NCBI RefSeq assembly: GCF_022014495.1
Contig: NZ_JAKLSQ010000034.1
Location: 51,747-115,746 of the forward strand
DNA: 64,000 nt
Direction of reading: 5' to 3'
Origin: Sandaracinobacteroides sayramensis
GTDB taxonomy: Bacteria > Pseudomonadota > Alphaproteobacteria > Sphingomonadales > Sphingomonadaceae
Shown one piece after another: positions 9,349 to 18,157 of this stretch (position 1 is the first letter of the stretch; each line of letters begins with the position of its first letter). A program made the position numbers and the translations under genes. Below the pieces are notes generated by a model, which ran no database searches, was not told the DNA's origin, and saw only the letters and a list, made by a program, of their open reading frames with translations.

Positions 9349-9732
9349 TCAAGCGTCGCGAAGCAGCATCGGCCCCAAAGGCTTGCCGCCGAAGATGTGC
9401 ACATGCAGGTGCGGCACCTCCTGGTGGCTGTTGGTGCCGGCGTTGGCTAGGATGCGATAGCCATCCTCTTCCAGCCCCAGTTGCCGGGCAACTTCGCCCA
9501 CGGCGCGCCAGAAACCGGCCTGAAGGGCGTCCGGCGCGTTCACCGAGAAGTCCGCCAGGCTGACATAGGCGCCCTTCGGGATCACCAGCACATGCACCGG
9601 CGCCTGTGGGTTGATGTCGTGGAAGGCGAAGGCATGTTCGTTTTCGAACACCGGCTTCGAAGGGATCTCGCCGCGCAGGATGCGGGCGAAGATGTTGTTC
9701 GAATCATAGGGCGTGCCGTTCTTCACTGTCAT
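9349..9732 (-). CDS. HIT-family protein (HINT-like nucleotide phosphoramidase)
   Basis: A 127-residue histidine-triad protein: FARILRGEIPSKPVFEN at the N-terminus and HLHVHIFGG at residues 108-116, where His108, His110 and His112 form the triad that hydrolyses phosphoramidates or AMP-linked substrates. It overlaps hisE by four bases (ATGA), so it is the last gene of the his operon. HIT proteins next to hisE are common in alphaproteobacteria; the link to histidine synthesis is not biochemically obvious. Confidence 0.93.
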   Translation of the reverse strand: MTVKNGTPYDSNNIFARILRGEIPSKPVFENEHAFAFHDINPQAPVHVLVIPKGAYVSLADFSVNAPDALQAGFWRAVGEVARQLGLEEDGYRILANAGTNSHQEVPHLHVHIFGGKPLGPMLLRDA

Positions 9733-10049
9733 TTCCGTCTCCCGGCTTTCTCGTCGAGGCCAGACTGGCCTTCGCGCCGCTCCAGTTCGGCGCGAACCTG
9801 ATCGAGGCTTATGCCGCGTTCGCCGAGCAGGATCAGCAGGTGGAAGATCAGGTCCGCCGCTTCGCCGATCAGCGCCTCGTCGTCCTGCGCGATCGCCGCG
9901 ATCACCGTTTCCACCGCTTCCTCGCCGACCTTTTCCGCCAGCTTCAGCCGCCCCCTGGCGGCCTGCCTCGCCACATAGCTGCTTTCCGCCGCGCCCTGCT
10001 GCAGGCGTTCGGCGATGAGGGTTTCCAGTCGGTCGAGAATGTCGGTCAT
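9729..10049 (-). CDS. hisE: Phosphoribosyl-ATP pyrophosphohydrolase
   Basis: Second step of histidine biosynthesis, converting phosphoribosyl-ATP to phosphoribosyl-AMP and PPi. The 106-residue all-alpha protein shows the MazG-like metal site [17 protein letters not shown] and [13 protein letters not shown]. It is a stand-alone HisE; hisI is not in the window. The ATG at 10049 overlaps the hisF stop by four bases. Confidence 0.95.
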   Translation of the reverse strand: MTDILDRLETLIAERLQQGAAESSYVARQAARGRLKLAEKVGEEAVETVIAAIAQDDEALIGEAADLIFHLLILLGERGISLDQVRAELERREGQSGLDEKAGRRK

Positions 10050-10810
10050 GCGGGTCTCACGGGAACGCCGGCGGCGGCGAGCGCGCGTTTCGCGTCGGCT
10101 ACGCTCGCCTCGCCGAAGTGGAACAGGCTGGCGGCGAGCACGGCGGAGGCGCCGCCTTGCGTGACGCCCGCCACCAGATCGGCAACTCCGCCGACGCCGC
10201 CCGAGGCGATCACCGGTACCGGCACGGCGGCGGCGATGGCGCGCAGCAGCGGCAGGTCGTAGCCGGAGCGGGTGCCGTCCCGGTCCATGGAGGTCAGCAG
10301 GATCTCGCCGGCGCCGAGCGTGGCGACCTGCCGCGCGAAGCCGACCGCGTCGAGGCCGGTGGCGCGGCGGCCGCCATGGGTGAAGATTTCCCAGCGGCCG
10401 GGCGCCACCGACTTCGCGTCGATCGCCACCGTGATGCACTGCTCGCCGAAGCGTTCCGCCAGTTCGCCCACCAGTTGCGGGCGGGCGACGGCGGCGGAGT
10501 TCACCGATACCTTGTCGGCGCCGGCCTTCAGCAGGGTTCTCACATCGTCCGCCGTGCGCACGCCGCCGCCCACCGTCAGCGGCATGAAGCAGCGCTCGGC
10601 GGTTTCGGCGACGATGTCGAACAGGATCGAGCGATCCTCATGGGTGGCGGTGATGTCCAGGAACACCAGTTCGTCCGCCCCTTCCGCGTCGTAGCGGCTG
10701 GCGGCCTCCACCGGGTCGCCGGCGTCGCGCAGGCCTTCGAAGTTCACGCCCTTCACCACGCGGCCGCCGGCTACGTCCAGGCAGGGGATGACGCGGACGG
10801 CGAGAGTCAT
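10046..10810 (-). CDS. hisF: Imidazole glycerol phosphate synthase, cyclase subunit
   Basis: TIM-barrel subunit that condenses PRFAR with ammonia supplied by HisH to give imidazole glycerol phosphate and AICAR. The 254-residue protein starts [19 protein letters not shown] (catalytic Asp12) and carries [14 protein letters not shown] (second catalytic Asp). The usual start is the ATG at 10810, four bases inside the hisA stop; a longer open frame upstream is a shadow of hisA. It is translationally coupled on both sides. Confidence 0.96.
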   Translation of the reverse strand: MTLAVRVIPCLDVAGGRVVKGVNFEGLRDAGDPVEAASRYDAEGADELVFLDITATHEDRSILFDIVAETAERCFMPLTVGGGVRTADDVRTLLKAGADKVSVNSAAVARPQLVGELAERFGEQCITVAIDAKSVAPGRWEIFTHGGRRATGLDAVGFARQVATLGAGEILLTSMDRDGTRSGYDLPLLRAIAAAVPVPVIASGGVGGVADLVAGVTQGGASAVLAASLFHFGEASVADAKRALAAAGVPVRPA

Positions 10811-11529
10811 CGGGCGGAGTCCAGCGCGGCCTTCAACTCTATGCGGCCATCGTAGAGCGAGCGGCCGGCGATCACCCCTTCGATCCCGCGCTTCACGCGC
10901 AGCGCGCGGATTTCCGCAAGATCGGCCAGCCCGCCCGAGGCGATGACCGGTAGCTTCACCGCGCGCGCCAGTTCGGCGGTCGCCTCGATATTGACACCGC
11001 TCAGCAGCCCGTCGCGGCCGACATCGGTGAAGAGCAGGGCGCCGACGCCGGCGTCCTCGAAGCGGCGGCCCATGTCGGCGACCGGCACGTCCGACACGTC
11101 CGCCCAGCCGCGCGTGGCGACGCGGCCGTCGCGGGCGTCGACCGCGACGACGATCCGGCCCGGATGGTCGCTGGCGGCGGTGCGGACGAGGCCGGGGTCG
11201 GTGAGGGCGGCGGTGCCGATCACCACCCGTTCGACGCCGAGGCGGAACCAGCGCTCGATGGCGGAGAGCGTGCGGATGCCGCCGCCGACCTGCACCTTGG
11301 CGGAGGTGGCGGCGAGGATCGCTTCGACGGCCGCGGCGTTGCGGGCCTCGCCGGCGAAGGCGCCGTCGAGATCGACCACATGCAGCCATCTGGCGCCGGC
11401 CTCGTCGAACGCACGGGCTTGGGCGGCCGGATCTTCGGCGTAGACGGTGGCGCGGTCCATGTCGCCCTCGGCGAGGCGGACGACCTGTCCGGCCTTGAGG
11501 TCTATGGCGGGGTAGATCGTGAAGGGCAT
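10807..11529 (-). CDS. hisA: ProFAR isomerase (phosphoribosylformimino-AICAR ribotide isomerase)
   Basis: TIM-barrel isomerase producing PRFAR, the substrate of HisF. The 240-residue protein has [12 protein letters not shown] (Asp10) and [15 protein letters not shown], the two half-barrel phosphate-binding/catalytic regions shared with HisF. It lies between hisH and hisF in the operon with a two-base gap to hisH. Confidence 0.96.
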   Translation of the reverse strand: MPFTIYPAIDLKAGQVVRLAEGDMDRATVYAEDPAAQARAFDEAGARWLHVVDLDGAFAGEARNAAAVEAILAATSAKVQVGGGIRTLSAIERWFRLGVERVVIGTAALTDPGLVRTAASDHPGRIVVAVDARDGRVATRGWADVSDVPVADMGRRFEDAGVGALLFTDVGRDGLLSGVNIEATAELARAVKLPVIASGGLADLAEIRALRVKRGIEGVIAGRSLYDGRIELKAALDSAR

Positions 11530-11531
11530 GT

Positions 11532-12137
11532 TCAGGGGCGCCAGTTCAGCCAGCGGGTGAGGAGGGCGAGGCCATAGGCCTGGCTTTTCTCCGGGTGGAA
11601 TTGCACGCCAAGCATGGTGTCGCGCTGGACGGCGGCGGTGACGGCGGCGCCATAGCTTGCGGTGGCGGCGAGGTGGGCGGCGTCCGCCGTTTCGAAGGCG
11701 TAGCTGTGGACGAAATAGGCGTAGCCCGCTTCGAGGAGGCCGGGGCCGCCGGGAGCGACTTCGTTCCAGCCGATCTGCGGCACCTTCAGCCCTTCGGGCG
11801 CCATGCGGCGCACCGCGCCCGGAACCCAGCCGAGGCCGCGATGCACGCCGAACTCATGGCCTTCGTCCGCCATCAACTGCATGCCGACGCAGATGCCGAG
11901 GAACGGGCGGGCGTGTTCGCGGACGGCCCTGTCGAGCGCTTCCTCCAGGCCCGGCACGGCGCGCAGCGCTGCGGCGCAGGCGCCGAAGGCGCCGACGCCG
12001 GGGAGGACGATGCGCTCGGCCGACAGCACGTCCGCGGGGCTGGAGGTGACGCGCACGGAAGACGCGCCGGCCGCTTCCAGCGCCTTGGCGGCCGAGCGCA
12101 GATTGCCCGCGCCATAGTCGATGAGGGCGACCGCCAT
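11532..12137 (-). CDS. hisH: Imidazole glycerol phosphate synthase, glutaminase subunit
   Basis: Class I glutamine amidotransferase that releases ammonia for HisF. The catalytic triad is visible: Cys83 in [10 protein letters not shown], His181 and Glu183 in VQFHPEKSQ. The 201-residue length is normal. It follows hisB with a four-base gap in the order hisB-hisH-hisA-hisF-hisE. Confidence 0.96.
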   Translation of the reverse strand: MAVALIDYGAGNLRSAAKALEAAGASSVRVTSSPADVLSAERIVLPGVGAFGACAAALRAVPGLEEALDRAVREHARPFLGICVGMQLMADEGHEFGVHRGLGWVPGAVRRMAPEGLKVPQIGWNEVAPGGPGLLEAGYAYFVHSYAFETADAAHLAATASYGAAVTAAVQRDTMLGVQFHPEKSQAYGLALLTRWLNWRP

Positions 12138-12141
12138 GGCG

Positions 12142-12732
12142 CTAGACGAGCGTGCCCTTGGTGGACGGGATGCTGCCGAGCTGGCGCGGATCGAGCCCGA
12201 CCGCCTGCTTCAGCGCCCGGGCGAGCGCCTTGAACAGGCCTTCGGCGATATGGTGGTTGTTGCTGCCGTAGAGCGCTTCGGCGTGGAGGGTGATTCCGGC
12301 CGCCTGCGCGAAGCTGTGGAAGACGTGCCAGAACAGTTCCGTATCCATCTCGCCCAGCCGGCTTTGCGAGAAATTCACCTTCCAGACGAGGAAGGGGCGG
12401 CCGGAAATGTCGAGCGCGACGCGCGCCAGCGTCTCGTCCATCGGCACATAGGCGTGGCCGTAGCGGGTGATCCCGGCGCGGTCGCCGAGCGCCTTGCCGA
12501 AGGCTTCGCCGAGCGCGATCGCCGTGTCCTCGACCGTGTGGTGCGCGTCTATGTGCAGGTCGCCGACCGTCTGGATGTCGAGATCGAAGAGGCCGTGGCG
12601 GGCAAGCTGGTCCAGCATATGGTCGTAGAAGCCGATGCCGGTGGAAATGGAGCGCCGGCCCGTGCCATCGAGGTTGACGGTGACGGAGACATCGGTTTCC
12701 GACGTCTTGCGGGTAACGGTTGCAATGCGCAT
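12142..12732 (-). CDS. hisB: Imidazoleglycerol-phosphate dehydratase
   Basis: Manganese enzyme of histidine synthesis, forming imidazole acetol phosphate. The 196-residue monofunctional form (no phosphatase domain) shows the two metal motifs [12 protein letters not shown] and [17 protein letters not shown]. It is the first gene of the visible his operon. Nothing resembling a his leader peptide is seen upstream; the short gap to rmuC contains a small GGTTCAAC/GTTGAAC inverted repeat. Confidence 0.96.
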   Translation of the reverse strand: MRIATVTRKTSETDVSVTVNLDGTGRRSISTGIGFYDHMLDQLARHGLFDLDIQTVGDLHIDAHHTVEDTAIALGEAFGKALGDRAGITRYGHAYVPMDETLARVALDISGRPFLVWKVNFSQSRLGEMDTELFWHVFHSFAQAAGITLHAEALYGSNNHHIAEGLFKALARALKQAVGLDPRQLGSIPSTKGTLV

Positions 12733-12816
12733 CGAGCGGCCCTTTCGAGGCCCGGGGCTATAGCAGGCGGGCGCGGAGGTTCAACTGCGGTTCAACAGCG
12801 GTTGAACGGCGGAGCT

Positions 12817-14265
12817 TCAGCCCTTGCCGTCCAGCCGCTGCATTTCGGGCGCCTGCACCAGCCGCAGGGCCTTTTCGACGGGGGCAAGCTCCGGGATCGG
12901 CTTCTTGCCCTTGTCCACGCCCATTTCGGGGAATTTCCGCGCCTTGGTGAGGACGCGGGCTTCGAGCGAGGCGATGAAGTCGTTGTAGGCGCCCGTCGCT
13001 TCGCCGAGGTTGCGGCCGACCCGGCCGACATGCTCGGTCATGGTGGCGAGGCTGGCGTAGAGGTCGGCGCCCAGTTCGCCGATGGCGCGGGCTTCGTCCG
13101 CCATCTTCTCCTGCCGCCAGACCATGGCGACGACGCGGGCGATGGCCAGCAGATTGGTCGGGCCGGCGAGCAGGATCCGCTGGTCCAGCGCCCAGGCGAG
13201 GAGATCGAGATCCTGCTCTAGCGCGGCGGAGAGGAAATTCTCGCCCGGCAGAAACATCACCACGAAATCCGCCGATTGCGCGAATTCCTTCCAATAGGCC
13301 TTTTCGCTGAGCCCCTTGGCGTGGTTGCGGACCGAGAAGGCGTGGCGCTTCAGCGCCGACAGCCGCTCCGCCTCGCCCTCGGCCTCGGAAGCGGCGAGAT
13401 AGTCGGCGAGCGAGCATTTGCTGTCCACCACCAGCTCGCGGCCGCCGGGCAGCTTCAGCACCGCGTCGGGCCGGCGGCGCTGGCCTTCCGTGTCGGTCGT
13501 GCTGGCTTGCAGCTCGAAGTCGATGCCTTCGCGAAGCCCGGCCATTTCCAGCACGTTGCGAAGCTGCGCCTCGCCCCAGGCGCCCGACGCCCGGGAGGAG
13601 GAGCGCAAGGCGGCGACGATCTTGTTCGCTTCTGCTTTCACCGCCTGCTGGCCGAGTGCCACCGACTGCAGCTGCTCGCTGAGCGAGCCATAGGCCTGCT
13701 CGCGCTTCGTCTCCAGCGCCTTCAGTTCGTCGCCGTAGCGGGCAAGGGTTTCCTTCATCGGCGTGACGAGGCTCGCCAGCGCCTCGCGGCTGTCCGTCAG
13801 GCCCTTGGCGGCTTCCGCCCGGTGCAGCTTCAGGGTTTCGGCCGCCTGTTCCGTGAATTGCTTCTGCGCCCGCTCCAGCGCTTCGGCGGCGAGGCGCTGG
13901 AATTCGCCGCGCATTTCCTCCAGCTGGCGCGCGTGCACGCGGTCCCGCTCGGTCAGCGCCTCCGTCTGCACCCGGTCCCGCTCGGCGAGTGCCAGATGAT
14001 GCGCGCGGTCGCGTTCGGCCGCGCTCGATTCGGCGGCGGCCAGGGCCGCTTGCAGCTCCGCCGCGCGGCCCATGAAGGGGCGGGCTTCTTCCGCCTGCGC
14101 CTTGAAGGAGGCCACCTCCGCCACGGCCCGGCCCAGCGCTTCCCGCCGTTCGGCGAGCTCGTTTCGGCTGGAGGCGAGCGGCTTGCCCCAGATCGCCCAG
14201 CCGGCCGCCATTGCCACGAGCAGGCTGAGGAGGATGACGAGGGCGATGACCAGTTCGGGCGACAT
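12817..14265 (-). CDS. rmuC: DNA recombination protein RmuC
   Basis: A 482-residue protein with an N-terminal membrane anchor (VIALVILLSLLVAMAAGWAIW), a long coiled coil rich in Ala/Glu/Arg (about residues 30-190), then the RmuC nuclease-like domain with RASGAWGEAQLRNVLEMAGL and LVVDSKCSLADY. In E. coli RmuC limits inversions between short inverted repeats; the biochemical activity is not settled. It is transcribed away from the SMP-30 gene and towards hisB on the same strand, so cotranscription with the his genes is possible. Confidence 0.93.
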   Translation of the reverse strand: MSPELVIALVILLSLLVAMAAGWAIWGKPLASSRNELAERREALGRAVAEVASFKAQAEEARPFMGRAAELQAALAAAESSAAERDRAHHLALAERDRVQTEALTERDRVHARQLEEMRGEFQRLAAEALERAQKQFTEQAAETLKLHRAEAAKGLTDSREALASLVTPMKETLARYGDELKALETKREQAYGSLSEQLQSVALGQQAVKAEANKIVAALRSSSRASGAWGEAQLRNVLEMAGLREGIDFELQASTTDTEGQRRRPDAVLKLPGGRELVVDSKCSLADYLAASEAEGEAERLSALKRHAFSVRNHAKGLSEKAYWKEFAQSADFVVMFLPGENFLSAALEQDLDLLAWALDQRILLAGPTNLLAIARVVAMVWRQEKMADEARAIGELGADLYASLATMTEHVGRVGRNLGEATGAYNDFIASLEARVLTKARKFPEMGVDKGKKPIPELAPVEKALRLVQAPEMQRLDGKG

Positions 14266-14391
14266 GTTTGGAACATTAGGCGAACATTGGTTGGCGAGTC
14301 ACGCTATTTCTTCTGCGCCTTATTTCTTCTGAGCCTTGTCCGTTTCAGGCGCGCGTGAAAGCATTCGCCTGAAGAAAGCAGGGGAGTGAGC

Positions 14392-15306
14392 ATGGAGTTT
14401 CGGATTCTGGCCGAAGGCCTCGCCTTTCCGGAGGGGCCGGTGTTGATGGACGATGGCTCGGTGATCGTCGTGGAGATTGCCGCGGGGCGGGTGACGCGGG
14501 TGCGGCGCGATGGCTCGACGCAGGTGGTCGCCACCCCGGGCGGCGGGCCGAACGGCGCGGCGATCGGGCCGGACGGGGCGCTATATGTCTGCAACAATGG
14601 CGGTTTTCAGTGGGCGGAGGTCGAGGGGCTGCGCGTCCCCGGCAACGTCGCGACGGATTATGTGACCGGCCGGATCGAGCGAATCGACCTTGGGACCGGC
14701 AAGGTGGAGCGGCTCTACGACAGTTTCGAGGGGCATCGGCTCTCCGGCCCGAACGACATCGTCTTCGACGCCCATGGCGGTTTCTGGTTCACCGACCTCG
14801 GCAAGCATTTCGCGCATCACACCGACCATGGCGGACTCTACTATGCAACGCCGGACGGGCGGACGCTGAAGCGCGCCGTGCACGGGCCGGACTTCAACGG
14901 CGTCGGCCTGTCGCCGGATGGCAAGACGGTTTACGCCGCCGTCTGCACCCGCTGCTACATATTGGCGTTCGACATCACCGGGCCGGGCGAAGTCGCGCCG
15001 TCGCCGCTGGCCGCCGTGCCGGGGCGGCTGGTGGCGGACTTTCCCGGGCGGACGCTGCTCGATTCGCTGGCGATGCTGGAGAGCGGCCGGATCGCGCAGG
15101 CGACGCTGGTGGACCGGCCGGGGATCGGTGTCGCCGATCCGGCGACCGGGGACATCGTCTATCACCCCTTCCCGGACCTGCTGACGACCAACATCGCCTT
15201 CGGTGGCGCCGACATGCGCGATGCGGCGGTGACGCTGTCCTCCACCGGCAAGCTTGCACTTGCCCGTTGGGACGAGCCGGGATTGCGGCTAAACCATAAG
15301 GCGTGA
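14392..15306 (+). CDS. SMP-30/gluconolactonase-family protein
   Basis: Six-bladed beta-propeller lactonase family, 304 residues. Typical blade motifs are FPEGPVLMDDGSVIVVE, the metal-site region SGPNDIVFDAHGGFWFTD, and NGVGLSPDGKTVY. Members open sugar lactones in a divalent-metal-dependent way, but substrates vary widely. ATG 14392 with GGGGAG five bases upstream was chosen over a GTG two codons earlier. The stop overlaps the GTG of xerD. Confidence 0.85.
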   Translation: MEFRILAEGLAFPEGPVLMDDGSVIVVEIAAGRVTRVRRDGSTQVVATPGGGPNGAAIGPDGALYVCNNGGFQWAEVEGLRVPGNVATDYVTGRIERIDLGTGKVERLYDSFEGHRLSGPNDIVFDAHGGFWFTDLGKHFAHHTDHGGLYYATPDGRTLKRAVHGPDFNGVGLSPDGKTVYAAVCTRCYILAFDITGPGEVAPSPLAAVPGRLVADFPGRTLLDSLAMLESGRIAQATLVDRPGIGVADPATGDIVYHPFPDLLTTNIAFGGADMRDAAVTLSSTGKLALARWDEPGLRLNHKA

Positions 15307-16193
15307 CCCTGCCGACCGATCCCCGCGCCATCGCCCTGTTCCTCGACATGCTGATGAGCGAGCGGGGGGCGGCGGCGAACACGGTTTCGGCCTACAGGCG
15401 CGATCTGGAGGGCGCTTCCGCCGATCTGTCGGGCGGGTTGACGGCGTCGGGGACGGACGAGCTGGAGCGGCTGTTCGCCGGCTGGGCGGAGCTGGCGGCG
15501 GCGAGCGTGGCGCGCAAGCGCTCGGCGCTGAGGCGCTTCTTCGCCTTTCTGGTGGCGGAGGGCATCCGCGGCGACAATCCGGCGCTGGCGATCGCCGGGG
15601 TGAAGCCGGGGCGGCCATTGCCGAAGACGCTTTCCATCGAGGAGGTGGACCGGCTGTTCGCGACGCTGGACGAGTTGCTGGCCGCCGATGCGAATCCGCC
15701 GCTCGTGCGGCTGAAGGCGCTGATGGAGCTGCTCTATGGATCGGGGTTGCGGGCGACCGAGCTGGTTTCCCTGCCGCGCAACGCCATCCGCCCGCCGCAG
15801 CCTTTCGCCATCGTGACGGGGAAGGGGAACAAGGAGCGGCTGATTCCGCTGTCGCCCACCGCCTTGCGGGCGGTGGAGGCGCAACTGGCGCTGGTGCCGC
15901 GCGAAAGCCGCTATCTGTTCCCGTCCGGCAAGGGGCATCTGAGCCGCGTCTGGCTGTATAAGCTGGTGCAGGGGCTGGCGGCGAAGGCGGGAATCGCGCC
16001 CGAGCGGATTTCGCCACACGTGCTGCGCCACGCCTTCGCCACCCATATGCTGGCGAATGGCGCCGACCTGCGCGCCTTGCAGACGCTTCTGGGCCATGCC
16101 GATATCTCCACCACCGAGCGTTACACGCATGTGGAAAGCGCCCGGCTGGTGGCGACGGTGAAGGGGCTGCACCCGCTCGCGGATGAGGGATAG
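15303..16193 (+). CDS. xerD: Tyrosine recombinase XerD
   Basis: Site-specific recombinase that with XerC resolves chromosome dimers at dif. The 296-residue protein has the SAM-like N-terminal core-binding domain and the catalytic set Arg (SGLRATELVSL), Lys (VTGKGNKERLIPL), His-x-x-Arg (HVLRHAFATHML), His (LLGHADIS) and the Tyr nucleophile (TTERYTHVES). It starts with GTG overlapping the SMP-30 stop. It is chromosomal in character: no att site or phage genes are near it. Confidence 0.92.
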   Translation: MTLPTDPRAIALFLDMLMSERGAAANTVSAYRRDLEGASADLSGGLTASGTDELERLFAGWAELAAASVARKRSALRRFFAFLVAEGIRGDNPALAIAGVKPGRPLPKTLSIEEVDRLFATLDELLAADANPPLVRLKALMELLYGSGLRATELVSLPRNAIRPPQPFAIVTGKGNKERLIPLSPTALRAVEAQLALVPRESRYLFPSGKGHLSRVWLYKLVQGLAAKAGIAPERISPHVLRHAFATHMLANGADLRALQTLLGHADISTTERYTHVESARLVATVKGLHPLADEG

Positions 16194-16229
16194 GCGGTTA
16201 GGCGGTTCGAACCGAAGCAGACACCACCC

Positions 16230-16258
16230 CGTCACCCCGGGCTTGACCCGGGGTGACG
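16230..16258. repeat. Short copy (29 bp) of the CCCGGG intergenic palindrome
   Basis: CGTCACCCCGGG-CTTGA-CCCGGGGTGACG; same arms as the copy at 7577 with the five-base loop in the opposite orientation. It lies between xerD and the PKS gene. Confidence 0.85.
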
Positions 16259-16352
16259 GGGGGTGGGGTTGCAGAGGTTTGAATCTTCCTTCCGGTCCGC
16301 CGGAAGGTTGGGCGGCTATCGCCGGCCGCCGGCCTGTGCCATGCTGCCGCGC

Positions 16353-17438
16353 ATGGGGAGAGAGGCCGCCGTCGCGCATGTGAACCGCATCGCCTGTGCG
16401 GTGCCCCCCTTCGATGTGCACGCAGCCTTCGAGCGATTCGTCGGCGGCCTGCTGAAGGGGCGGCGCGAGGAGGCCCTGTTCCGCCGCATGGCTGGACGCT
16501 CCGGGATCGAGCGGCGCTTTTCCAGCTTCGAGCCGGTGGAGGACCCGGACGGCTTCGTCGCCGACCGGGAAGGCTTCTACGCGCCCGGCGCCTTCCCGCC
16601 CACCAGCCGGCGCATGGCGCGCTATGCCGAAGTGGCGCCGGAACTGGCGGCGGAGGCGATCGGCGGCTTGCGGGCCGATCTTTCCGGCGTCACGCATCTG
16701 GTGCTGGCCAGTTGCACCGGCTTCATGGCGCCGGGGCTGGACCAGGTGCTGGTGCGGCGGCTGGGGCTGGACCCGGGCGTGGAGCGCACCGTCGTCGGCT
16801 ATATGGGCTGCTACGCGGCGGTGAATTCGCTGCGGCTGGCGCACCATATCGTGCGATCCGATCCCGGGGCGCGGGTGCTGGTGGTGACGATCGAGCTTTG
16901 CACGCTGCACTTCCAGGACACGCTGGACGTGGAGAAGCTGCTGTCCATGCTGCTGTTCGGCGACGGCTGCGCGGCGGCGCTGGTGACCGCCGACGAGGAG
17001 GGGGTGGCGCTGGACGGTTTCCGCAGCTTCGCCCTGCCGGAGTCCGGGGAGCTCATCACCTGGGACATCGGCGACCATGGCTTCGACATGCATTTGTCGG
17101 GGCAGGTGCCGCAGCGCATCCGCGGCGCCATGGCCGACGAGCGGGCGCGAAACGCCGCCGATGGCGTGCTGCGCGGGCGGCAGCCGGAGGATTACCGCCT
17201 GTTCGCCGTGCACGCCGGCGGCAAGGCGATATTGGATGCGGTGGAAACCGGGCTTGGGCTGGCGGAAGGGCGGCTGGATTGGTCGCGCGGCGTGCTGCGG
17301 GATTTCGGCAATATGAGCTCCGCCACCTTGATGTTCGTGCTGCAGCGGATACTGGCCGATGCCGCGCCGGGGAACGGGCTGGCGCTGGCCTTCGGGCCGG
17401 GGCTGGCCTGCGAGACGTTCGCCTTCCGCAAGCTGTGA
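16353..17438 (+). CDS. Type III polyketide synthase (chalcone/stilbene synthase family)
   Basis: Condenses a CoA- or ACP-bound starter with malonyl-CoA to make an aromatic or pyrone product. Counting from 16353, the catalytic triad is Cys153 (GYMGCYAAVN), His287 (FAVHAGGKAI) and Asn320 (DFGNMSSATL); the His-Asn spacing of 33 equals that of plant chalcone synthase. FGDGCAAALVT is also typical. The start is uncertain: ATG 16341 is equally possible. It overlaps the next gene by four bases. The PKS-methyltransferase-flavoprotein order is that of srsA-srsB-srsC, which make methylated phenolic-lipid quinones in Streptomyces griseus, so an alkylresorcinol or alkylpyrone product is likely. The starter is unknown. 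Confidence 0.9.
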   Translation: MGREAAVAHVNRIACAVPPFDVHAAFERFVGGLLKGRREEALFRRMAGRSGIERRFSSFEPVEDPDGFVADREGFYAPGAFPPTSRRMARYAEVAPELAAEAIGGLRADLSGVTHLVLASCTGFMAPGLDQVLVRRLGLDPGVERTVVGYMGCYAAVNSLRLAHHIVRSDPGARVLVVTIELCTLHFQDTLDVEKLLSMLLFGDGCAAALVTADEEGVALDGFRSFALPESGELITWDIGDHGFDMHLSGQVPQRIRGAMADERARNAADGVLRGRQPEDYRLFAVHAGGKAILDAVETGLGLAEGRLDWSRGVLRDFGNMSSATLMFVLQRILADAAPGNGLALAFGPGLACETFAFRKL

Positions 17439-18157
17439 GCGGCTGGCCCGATTTTTCCGCACGGGCCTCCGGGCCGGAATGGATGGACGTGCGGGATTAT
17501 CCGCTCGGCGAATTCGAGGCCATATTGGCCGATCTGGAGGCCGCCAACCGCTTGACCTTCGCCGCGCCGCCGACGCTAGCTTTCCTCCGCCGGCTGACGA
17601 AGGGCTGGCCGGAAGGGGCGGAATTGCGGGTGGCGGATCTGGGCTATGGCGAAGGGGCGATGCTGCGGCGGATCCACCGCTGGGCGGTGGCGCGCGGGCT
17701 GCGGCCGAAGCTGACCGGAATCGACATGAACCCGCGCTGCCGGGCGTTGGCCGAGGCGCATACGCCCGCCGCCATGGGCATCGAATGGCACGAAGGCGAC
17801 CTGTTCGGCTGGGAGCCGGCCGTGCGGCCGCATGCCGTCATTTCCTCGCTGTTCGCGCACCATCTGGAAACGGCCGAGGTCGTGCGCCTGCTGCGCTGGC
17901 AGGAAGGGATGGCGACCGACGGCTGGTTCGTGAACGACCTGCACCGGCACTGGTTCGCCTGGGGCGGTTTTCGTGCCATGGCCTGGGCGATGCGCTGGCA
18001 CCCTTGTGTGCGGCACGACGGAGCGCTTTCGGTTCGCAGGGGCTTCCGCGCCGGTGAGTGGCGGGCGATGCTGGAGGCAGCGGGCGTGCGCGGTGCGGAG
18101 CTGCGCTGGCATCCTTTGTTTCGCCTCTGCGTCGGGCGGCTGAAGGCCGGCGCATGA
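17435..18157 (+). CDS. SAM-dependent methyltransferase of the PKS cassette
   Basis: Class I methyltransferase of 240 residues. Motif I reads VADLGYGEGAML, with Tyr where most enzymes have Cys; the acidic end of strand 2 is LTGIDMNPRC and the post-motif GDLFGW follows. The GTG start at 17435 overlaps the PKS stop and is the first start consistent with the fold. In srs-type clusters the equivalent enzyme O-methylates the resorcinol product; that role is inferred from position. Confidence 0.85.
   Translation: MSGWPDFSARASGPEWMDVRDYPLGEFEAILADLEAANRLTFAAPPTLAFLRRLTKGWPEGAELRVADLGYGEGAMLRRIHRWAVARGLRPKLTGIDMNPRCRALAEAHTPAAMGIEWHEGDLFGWEPAVRPHAVISSLFAHHLETAEVVRLLRWQEGMATDGWFVNDLHRHWFAWGGFRAMAWAMRWHPCVRHDGALSVRRGFRAGEWRAMLEAAGVRGAELRWHPLFRLCVGRLKAGA

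Noticed and set aside
7613..9460. Open frame of 615 codons on the plus strand
   Set aside because: It is antisense to the APC permease, whose membrane helices and motifs are clear; the plus-strand product is a His/Arg/Asp-rich shadow.
15303..16193. Tyrosine recombinase as sign of an integrated element
   Set aside because: The protein is a full-length XerD type, with no phage or conjugation genes, tRNA or direct repeats nearby.
15162..17462. Open frame of 766 codons on the minus strand
   Set aside because: It covers xerD and the type III PKS genes in antisense; both have intact catalytic motifs on the plus strand.
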